A stretch of DNA of 7,603 nucleotides. It comes from an uncultured Actinomycetes bacterium. Lineage in GTDB: Bacteria; Actinomycetota; Actinomycetes; Nanopelagicales; Nanopelagicaceae. Both the position numbers and the translations under genes were made by a program. Positions 1 to 4,089 of this stretch are shown piece by piece (within the stretch, counting starts at the first letter, position 1; each line of letters opens with the position of its first letter). The notes under the pieces were generated by a model. That model was not told the origin of the DNA, searched no databases, and saw only the letters and a program-made list of their open reading frames with translations. Where the stretch lies: the NCBI GenBank assembly GCA_903899145.1, contig CAIUHY010000003.1:1-7603 (forward strand), read 5' to 3'.

Positions 1-413
1 ACAAAACCATGTTTTGGTTCTGGGTTAGCAGCAGCAATCACAATTGCTATTTGATCAACGTTTGAAACAATCATCCGTTCCATTCCCGCATCATCTTCAA
101 CAGTTCTGGTGAGTACATTTAGACGTGGCTCAACAACTACTATGCGAGCCAGTGTTCCTTCTGAACCTGAAATATCCCCCACAATGCGAACAAGATCTCC
201 TACAACAACTGATTTCTTTCCTAGCTCACGAGACTTCATGGCAGTAATCACCTGTGAGTTTGGTTCTACTAATACACCGGTTCTTCCACGATCAACGCTA
301 ATTACTCGCCCAAGAGTTGCTTGGGTGTAGTCAGGACGATCTTTCGTGCGGGGTCTACTCGAACGCTTTGGGCGTGAGCGGATATCATCTTCATCAAGTT
401 CACGAGGCGTCAT
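1..413 (-). CDS. rsgA: RsgA, ribosome small subunit-dependent GTPase (5' part, cut by window edge)
   Basis: A circularly permuted GTPase that binds the late 30S subunit and helps its final maturation. About 137 codons are visible, read by translating the minus strand from ATG 413-411. They comprise a charged Arg/Lys-rich leader (residues 1-28, with SRPKRSSRPRTK), an OB-fold domain (about 31-95), and the opening of the GTPase domain, including DAGMERMIVSNVDQIAIVIA, which matches the RsgA linker into the G domain. The GKS and zinc-finger parts lie outside the window, so catalytic motifs cannot be checked. The gene sits 17 bases downstream of aroA on the same strand, as in other actinobacteria, so the two are probably co-transcribed. 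No clear Shine-Dalgarno precedes the ATG. The start overlaps the stop of a five-codon ORF (TGATG), so translation may be coupled. Identification is from family resemblance recalled from memory. Confidence 0.9.
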   Translation of the reverse strand, partial: MTPRELDEDDIRSRPKRSSRPRTKDRPDYTQATLGRVISVDRGRTGVLVEPNSQVITAMKSRELGKKSVVVGDLVRIVGDISGSEGTLARIVVVEPRLNVLTRTVEDDAGMERMIVSNVDQIAIVIAAANPEPKHGF

Positions 414-430
414 CAGAGGTAAGTATCCAT

Positions 431-1720
431 TTACTCTGATCCACTGAGCATATCGGCCCATGCTTTTGGAAAATCTGGCAGCGTTTTTTTGGTTGTCTCG
501 ATATTTTCTACTTCTATACCTTCAACCCTGAGTCCGATGATTGCTCCTGCTGTTGCTAAACGGTGATCCTCATATGTATGAAATGTGCCAGAGTGAAGCG
601 GCGTAGGATTAATACGTAGTGCGGTTGGCTCTTCAACAACGCTTCCACCGAGTGAATTTATCTCACGAGCAAGGGCTGCTAAACGATCTGTTTCATGCAA
701 TCGAAGGTGGCCGATTCCGCGCAGATAGGAAGGTGAATTAGCTAGTGCACAAAGTGCAGCAATTGATGGAGTGAGTTCACCAACATCATGTAGATCAATA
801 TCAATTCCGTGAATCTGACCTGTTCCAGTTATAGATAAGTCGTTACCGTTTCTAGAAACTGACGCCCCCATCTGAGTAAAAATATCTCGGAGTTGATCGC
901 CTGGTTGTGTTGTTTTTGCTGGCCAATCTTTAATGGTGAGTGTGCCACTAGAGATCATTGCCGCTGTCATAAATGGAGCAGCATTGGATAGATCAGGCTC
1001 TATTGTGGAATTCATTCCTTGCATCACATGTGGTTTAACTGACCAACGGTTCTGACCAACATCGACTTGAACGCCCTTTTCCCGAAGCATCTGAATTGTC
1101 ATTTCAATATGTGGAAGAGATGGAAGAGATGAGCCGGTATGAATAACAGTTATGCCTACTTTTGTTGCAGGTGCTACTAGAAGCAGCGCTGAAATAAATT
1201 GGCTAGAAGAAGTTGCATCTACTTCAACGCTTCCACCTTGCAACTGACCGTTGGCATTAATCGTCATGGGAAGGCTATATCTAGAACCATGTTCGATCAG
1301 TACACCTAGTGATTCAAGAGCTGAGATAAGCGGCCCAAGTGGGCGCTCATGTGAGCGTTCATCACCATCAAAGTAAATAAGCCCCTTTGCCATCGCAGCA
1401 ACAGGTGGTAAAAAACGCATAACAGTTCCAGCATTACCAACATCGATCTGCGCTGGACCAAAGAGAGGGGCAGGCGTAATGGTGAGATCTCCATTTGTTG
1501 CTTTGTGAATACCAATGCCTAACGCTTTTAAACCCGCAATCATGAGCGCTGAATCTCTGGAGTGAAGTGGCTTGTGCAGAACCGATGGGGAGTGCGAAAG
1601 TGATGCCAAGATGAGGGCTCTATTTGTTACTGATTTTGATCCGGGAATCGTGATGACCGAATCGATGGCTTGATTGCCCCTATATGGAGCAGGCCAAAGA
1701 TTGCCCACATGATTACTCAT
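431..1720 (-). CDS. aroA: 3-phosphoshikimate 1-carboxyvinyltransferase (EPSP synthase)
   Basis: Transfers the enolpyruvyl group of PEP to shikimate-3-phosphate, giving EPSP, in the cytosolic shikimate pathway toward chorismate and the aromatic amino acids. The 429 residues are the normal family length and all landmarks are present: PGSKS at 26-30, GNAGTVMR at 95-102, DGDERSHERP at 118-127, SSSQ at 171-174, ELTPS at 315-319 (acidic E315 at the catalytic Asp/Glu position), HETDRL at 342-347, EDHR at 384-387, and KKTLPDF at 411-417 with the PEP-site Lys411. These define a class I enzyme; the Phe after GTVMR is as in mycobacterial AroA. The ATG at 1720 lies 6 bases after a TAGGCT -10-like hexamer, so the mRNA may be leaderless. 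It heads the operon with rsgA and is divergent from sigR. Confidence 0.97.
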   Translation of the reverse strand: MSNHVGNLWPAPYRGNQAIDSVITIPGSKSVTNRALILASLSHSPSVLHKPLHSRDSALMIAGLKALGIGIHKATNGDLTITPAPLFGPAQIDVGNAGTVMRFLPPVAAMAKGLIYFDGDERSHERPLGPLISALESLGVLIEHGSRYSLPMTINANGQLQGGSVEVDATSSSQFISALLLVAPATKVGITVIHTGSSLPSLPHIEMTIQMLREKGVQVDVGQNRWSVKPHVMQGMNSTIEPDLSNAAPFMTAAMISSGTLTIKDWPAKTTQPGDQLRDIFTQMGASVSRNGNDLSITGTGQIHGIDIDLHDVGELTPSIAALCALANSPSYLRGIGHLRLHETDRLAALAREINSLGGSVVEEPTALRINPTPLHSGTFHTYEDHRLATAGAIIGLRVEGIEVENIETTKKTLPDFPKAWADMLSGSE

Positions 1721-1726
1721 GGATCA

Positions 1727-1732
1727 AGCCTA
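1727..1732 (-). promoter_or_regulatory. Putative -10 element of aroA (leaderless promoter)
   Basis: On the minus strand this reads TAGGCT, fitting the actinobacterial TANNNT -10 consensus. It ends 6 bases before the aroA ATG, which would put transcription start on the A of the start codon. Leaderless mRNAs of this layout are common in actinobacteria. No recognisable -35 lies 16-18 bases upstream, so the call rests on the hexamer and its spacing only. Confidence 0.45.
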
Positions 1733-1757
1733 GCCAACCTCGGTGAGTGCTGGTGTC

Positions 1758-1784
1758 GGGAATAAGTCGATCTTCTGTGCGGTT
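1758..1784 (+). promoter_or_regulatory. SigR/SigH-type promoter driving the sigR-rsrA operon (autoregulatory)
   Basis: GGGAAT at 1758-1763 and GTT at 1782-1784 are separated by exactly 18 bases. This matches the GGAAT-N18-GTT consensus of Streptomyces SigR (GGAAYA/cGTT for mycobacterial SigH). If the first G of GTT is about -12, transcription starts at 1794, exactly on an ATG in the sigma reading frame, so the transcript would be leaderless. Positive autoregulation of sigR/sigH is established in Streptomyces and Mycobacterium. That it operates here is inferred from the match and position. Confidence 0.75.
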
Positions 1785-1793
1785 ACACAGTTT

Positions 1794-2468
1794 ATGGCGG
1801 TAATGTGTGGGGTAATGGAAAAGAACGAGGACTCTTTAGCAGTTGTGCCAAGAGATAGTCATACAGATCTTGCTGTTGTGGATCTGACAAAAGAGAGCCC
1901 TGTCCAGAAGAAAGCGCGATTTGAACGCGATGCTTTGCAATATACAAGTCAGCTTTATTCAGCAGCCCTGCGCTATACAAAAAACTCACATGACGCGCAA
2001 GATTTAGTGCAAGATACTTACGCGAAAGCATTTATTGCTTTCCATCAATTCCAACCCGGAACAAATCTTAAAGCGTGGCTTTATCGGATCCTTACGACAA
2101 CCTTTATTAATACTTATCGTAAAGATCAAAGACGCCCACAAATTGCGGCAGGTGAGTTAGAGGATTGGCAGATTCACGATGCAGCAAGTCATACAAGTGA
2201 TCAAGGTCGCTCAGCTGAAGATGAAGTCCTAGATAACATCCCTGATGGTGACGTGAAGTCTGCGCTTGCTGAAATTCCAGAAGAATTTAGAATGGCTGTA
2301 TATCTTGCTGATGTCGAAGGTTTCTCATATAAGGAAATTGCTGAAATTGTTGGAGTACCTCCAGGAACGGTGATGTCTAGACTTCACCGGGGTCGCAAGT
2401 TACTTCGTGAATCATTAGGTCAGTATGCAAAAGAACGTGGCTTTAATAAGTCAGGTGATGCAAAGTGA
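1794..2468 (+). CDS. sigR: Redox-responsive group IV (ECF) sigma factor, SigR/SigH family
   Basis: A sigma factor that directs RNA polymerase to thiol-oxidative-stress genes (typically thioredoxin, mycothiol and protein quality control). With the start at ATG 1794 it has 224 residues. Region 2 (about 43-113) carries FERDALQYTSQLYSAALR, DAQDLVQDTYAKAF, and NLKAWLYRILTTTFINTYRK for the -10. Region 4 (about 165-215) carries IPEEFRMAVYLADVEGFSYK, EIAEIVG and PGTVMSRLHRGR, the helix-turn-helix for the -35. These match SigR/SigH closely along their length. The frame is open back to GTG 1743, but the promoter lies between that codon and 1794, so the promoter favours ATG 1794; ATG 1803 and 1815 are alternatives. 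None has a convincing Shine-Dalgarno. It overlaps the anti-sigma gene by 4 bases (GTGA), implying tight translational coupling. Confidence 0.93.
   Translation: MAVMCGVMEKNEDSLAVVPRDSHTDLAVVDLTKESPVQKKARFERDALQYTSQLYSAALRYTKNSHDAQDLVQDTYAKAFIAFHQFQPGTNLKAWLYRILTTTFINTYRKDQRRPQIAAGELEDWQIHDAASHTSDQGRSAEDEVLDNIPDGDVKSALAEIPEEFRMAVYLADVEGFSYKEIAEIVGVPPGTVMSRLHRGRKLLRESLGQYAKERGFNKSGDAK
2453..2458 (+). promoter_or_regulatory. Ribosome binding site of the anti-sigma gene, inside the 3' end of sigR
   Basis: AGGTGA lies 6 bases before GTG 2465. It supports that codon as the start over the in-frame ATG at 2477, which has no Shine-Dalgarno. Its place inside sigR supports coupled synthesis of sigma and anti-sigma. 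Confidence 0.6.
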
Positions 2469-2851
2469 GTACTGACATGAATCACATTGCTTGCCCACAG
2501 GTACAAGAAAACCTGATCCTTTTTATTGATCATGAACTTCCTTCACCTACCGACTATCAAGTCTTTGAAATTCACTTCCAAGATTGTCAGCCTTGCACGC
2601 AGATTATGGAAGTGGAACGCGCCGCGATTTCAATGATGCAGGAGCTACTACGCCGAAGCTGCATCGAGAGCGCCCCGGAAGAGTTATATGAACGTATCCA
2701 AGATCAGATAAACGTGCTTTCGGCCCAAACTCAAGTTGAGTTCTTCTCCCAGACTACTGTTACTGAAATTACCTTTGGTGAAGGTGATTCATTTCAGATT
2801 ACCCACGAAGTGACGCAGGAATATACGCAAGAATTTCGCGACGACACATAA
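2465..2851 (+). CDS. rsrA: Zinc-binding redox anti-sigma factor (RsrA/RshA type)
   Basis: A cytosolic ZAS-family anti-sigma factor that holds SigR inactive when reduced and releases it when disulfide stress oxidises its zinc-ligand cysteines. The 128 residues from GTG carry Cys10 and the motif H37-x3-C41-x2-C44 (HFQDCQPC). The spacing nearly equals that of Streptomyces RsrA (C11, H37, C41, C44), so both the zinc site and the trigger disulfide look intact. A further Cys66 lies where RsrA has its Cys61/Cys62 pair. It overlaps the sigma gene by 4 bases, the usual order for this pair. Beyond about residue 85 there is an acidic, Thr/Gln-rich tail of some 43 residues with alternating hydrophobic positions, making the protein longer than the 105-residue RsrA. 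The tail's role is unknown. The assignment rests on the motif plus position after SigR. Confidence 0.9.
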   Translation: MSTDMNHIACPQVQENLILFIDHELPSPTDYQVFEIHFQDCQPCTQIMEVERAAISMMQELLRRSCIESAPEELYERIQDQINVLSAQTQVEFFSQTTVTEITFGEGDSFQITHEVTQEYTQEFRDDT

Positions 2852-2856
2852 GGTAT

Positions 2857-2879
2857 AGGCGCGGTAAACGCGTTTTTTT
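2857..2879 (+). terminator. Weak intrinsic terminator after sigR-rsrA
   Basis: A perfect CGCG/CGCG stem (2860-2863 with 2869-2872) around the loop GTAAA is followed at once by seven T (2873-2879). Two G-T pairs and one A-T pair could lengthen the stem at the cost of the T-run. It begins 6 bases after the rsrA stop. The short stem makes efficiency doubtful; position and T-run make it the best candidate for the end of the operon. Confidence 0.55.
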
Positions 2880-2891
2880 ACTTTAACCGCA

Positions 2892-2897
2892 TAAAGT
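2892..2897 (+). promoter_or_regulatory. Putative -10 element of the thioesterase-like gene
   Basis: TAAAGT fits TANNNT and lies 7 bases before ATG 2905. Transcription would start at about 2904-2905, giving either a leaderless message from ATG 2905 or a leader of about 33 bases before ATG 2938. No clear -35 is seen. Confidence 0.35.
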
Positions 2898-2924
2898 ATC
2901 GGGTATGCAGACGGAATTATTGTT

Positions 2925-2929
2925 AGGAG
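2925..2929 (+). promoter_or_regulatory. Shine-Dalgarno that favours ATG 2938 for the thioesterase-like gene
   Basis: AGGAG is followed by 8 bases and then ATG 2938, an optimal arrangement. It argues for the internal ATG over ATG 2905, which has no Shine-Dalgarno. The eleven residues gained from the longer start include LLLGAVG and have no counterpart that I recognise in the family. Confidence 0.5.
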
Positions 2930-2937
2930 CTGTAGGG

Positions 2938-3321
2938 ATGGCGTCCCTAACAGTTCGTCCATTGGACACTGGGATTACTCAAGGATTTAGCGATCTTCCT
3001 GTCTTGGCAACAACTGCGACAATCAATGTAGTTGAAAGTGCTTGTAGCGCCGCTATCGCCGAACATTTTGAAAAAGGTGAAACATCGGTAACCGTAGGTG
3101 TTGCAGTTCAAGTGCGGGGAAGTGTCACTATTGGCAGTGAAGTACGAGCTGTAGTACGCGCAGTTGAATTAACAGATGACATTTTAACTTTTGATTGTGA
3201 AATACATCAGGATCAAAGAATAATCGCCGTTGCCCAGTTGCAACGGCGATTAGTAGATCGCGTATCTTTTATGGCAAAAAGTGCGGCAGAAAACTTGCGC
3301 ACAACTGATGTTGCCAGTTAA
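2938..3321 (+). CDS. Hot-dog thioesterase-like protein, fluoroacetyl-CoA thioesterase (FlK) type
   Basis: A small single-domain protein (127 residues from ATG 2938, 138 from ATG 2905) resembling the FlK-like hot-dog family, which hydrolyses acyl-CoA thioesters. The core PVLATTATINVVESACSAAI is the family's active-site helix. Counted from ATG 2905, Thr36 and Glu44 have the same 8-residue spacing as Thr42 and Glu50 of FlK. The rest follows the fold: ETSVTVGVAVQVRG, then the strands EVRAVVRAVE and LTFDCEIHQD, then RRLVDRVSFMAK. The catalytic His76 of FlK aligns without gaps to Val70, so activity may be lost or changed. The substrate is unknown. It sits alone between the sigma operon and convergent sodN, and its TAA directly abuts the sodN stop. 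Its 3' part contains a strong hairpin that may serve sodN. The fold assignment is from recalled family sequences; the function is inference. Confidence 0.65.
   Translation: MASLTVRPLDTGITQGFSDLPVLATTATINVVESACSAAIAEHFEKGETSVTVGVAVQVRGSVTIGSEVRAVVRAVELTDDILTFDCEIHQDQRIIAVAQLQRRLVDRVSFMAKSAAENLRTTDVAS
3215..3252 (-). terminator. Likely intrinsic terminator of sodN, embedded in the thioesterase-like gene
   Basis: Positions 3221-3233 and 3240-3252 form a perfect 13-bp inverted repeat (TAATCGCCGTTGC and its complement) around a 6-base loop. In the sodN direction it is followed by TTCTTT (3220-3215), giving a U-rich tail, and lies 69 bases after the sodN stop. On the plus strand no T-run follows. 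The hairpin codes for residues of the convergent gene at the same time. Confidence 0.6.
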
Positions 3322-3711
3322 TTAAGCTTTCTTTGTCTCCCAGAAAATTGTTGAGATCTCTTCAATCTTTCCTAGAAGCTTATCTGCAACTGCAACATCG
3401 TTAGTCCCCTTTGTTCCACCGGCGCCAGCAAGCTTTGTCGCCTCATTGAACAATGTGTTGAGTTGTGGGTACTTCTCAAAGTGTGGAGCCTTGAAGTAAT
3501 CAGTCCAAAGAACCCAGAGATGGTGCTTGACCATTTCTGATCGCTCTTCTTTCACAGCAACGGCGCGTGACTTAAAGTCAGCATCACTACTTGCTGCATA
3601 TTTTTCCATGGCAGCCTTTACAGACTGTGCTTCAATCTTTGCTTGTGCTGGATCGTAAATTCCACAAGGTAGATCGCAGTGTGCATACGCTATAAGAGTT
3701 GGCTTGAACAT
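3322..3711 (-). CDS. sodN: Nickel superoxide dismutase precursor (NiSOD)
   Basis: Converts superoxide to oxygen and hydrogen peroxide in the cytosol using a nickel centre. The 129-residue precursor has a 10-residue leader (MFKPTLIAYA) followed by HCDLPCGIYDPAQA, the NiSOD signature. After cleavage, His1, Cys2 and Cys6 of the mature chain form the nickel hook with the new N-terminal amine. The mature chain of 119 residues has the normal length and the helical-bundle pattern, with HHLWVLWTDYFKAPHFEKYP recognisable. ATG 3711 has an excellent Shine-Dalgarno 7 bases upstream. The next gene, divergent, encodes the matching protease SodX, which supports the assignment. No signal peptide is present apart from the removable leader. 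Regulation cannot be read: I saw no convincing nickel-regulator palindrome in the 60 bases upstream. Confidence 0.97.
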   Translation of the reverse strand: MFKPTLIAYAHCDLPCGIYDPAQAKIEAQSVKAAMEKYAASSDADFKSRAVAVKEERSEMVKHHLWVLWTDYFKAPHFEKYPQLNTLFNEATKLAGAGGTKGTNDVAVADKLLGKIEEISTIFWETKKA

Positions 3712-3718
3712 ATGAGTG

Positions 3719-3726
3719 CTCCTTTT
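3719..3726 (-). promoter_or_regulatory. Strong ribosome binding site of sodN
   Basis: The minus strand reads AAAAGGAG, ending 7 bases before the sodN ATG. Such a strong site suggests that at least this part of 3712-3771 is sodN leader, and counts against the sodX reading frame starting at ATG 3712, which would overlay it. Confidence 0.75.
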
Positions 3727-3771
3727 GCTACAGATGATGTGCGTCTTGGTATGTGTCAGACTACTACTCTC

Positions 3772-4089
3772 ATGCCTAAGCTTCCATTTCAGAGGATTGT
3801 CGTTAGTGGTAATTCTATGTCGCCGACGTATAACGACGGTGATTGGCTCATCTTCCGCCCAATTGGTAAGACCAGCCCCTACATTCTTAGAGGTCGTATC
3901 GTTATTTTTGAACGTGATGATCTACCGGGGATTTTGCAAATCAAAAGAGGCATTCGTGTTGAACCCGCCAGTTTCGGCCTATGGGTTGAAGGAGATAACA
4001 AATCGGCAAGTACTGATTCGCGTCATTGGGGCGTTGTACATGATCACGAATTTCGGGGAGTAGTTCTTTTTCGTTACAAACGAAACTAG
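3772..4089 (+). CDS. sodX: Nickel-type SOD maturation protease (S24/S26 signal-peptidase-like)
   Basis: A Ser/Lys protease that removes the short leader of SodN so that the nickel hook can form. With ATG 3772 it has 105 residues. Box B is SGNSMSPT with the nucleophile Ser15, the general-base Lys58 lies in QIKRG, and GDNKSASTDSR at 74-84 is the box E signature of type I signal peptidases. I see no hydrophobic membrane segment, consistent with a cytosolic substrate. In-frame ATGs at 3712 and 3751 would add 20 or 7 residues. ATG 3712 directly abuts the sodN start codon (CATATG) and would place coding over the sodN ribosome binding site. None of the three has a clear Shine-Dalgarno, so the start is uncertain. 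A TATAAG hexamer at 3691-3696, inside sodN, is a possible -10. The stop overlaps that of kgd. Confidence 0.9.
   Translation: MPKLPFQRIVVSGNSMSPTYNDGDWLIFRPIGKTSPYILRGRIVIFERDDLPGILQIKRGIRVEPASFGLWVEGDNKSASTDSRHWGVVHDHEFRGVVLFRYKRN
4086..4089. other. CTAG shared by the stop codons of sodX and kgd
   Basis: TAG at 4087-4089 ends sodX on the plus strand, and TAG read from 4088 to 4086 ends kgd on the minus strand, so the two convergent genes overlap inside one self-complementary tetramer. No space is left for a separate terminator. Confidence 0.95.

Noticed and set aside
109..330. Plus-strand 73-codon ORF over rsgA
   Set aside because: Low-complexity Thr/Ser/Arg translation antisense to a recognisable RsgA N-terminus; a shadow frame.
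1407..1440. Phe at the P101-equivalent position of AroA (GTVMRF), as a possible glyphosate-insensitive variant
   Set aside because: Mycobacterial AroA, as I recall it, has the same GTVLRF context, so this is the normal actinobacterial residue and not evidence of altered inhibitor binding.
1792..2031. Minus-strand ORF of 79 codons inside sigR
   Set aside because: It lies wholly inside a well-supported gene on the other strand and resembles no family I know; a shadow of the real frame.
3812..3817. TAGAAT (minus strand) as the sodN -10
   Set aside because: A good hexamer, but it lies inside sodX, about 100 bases from the sodN start, and has no -35 at the right spacing. Not enough to call.
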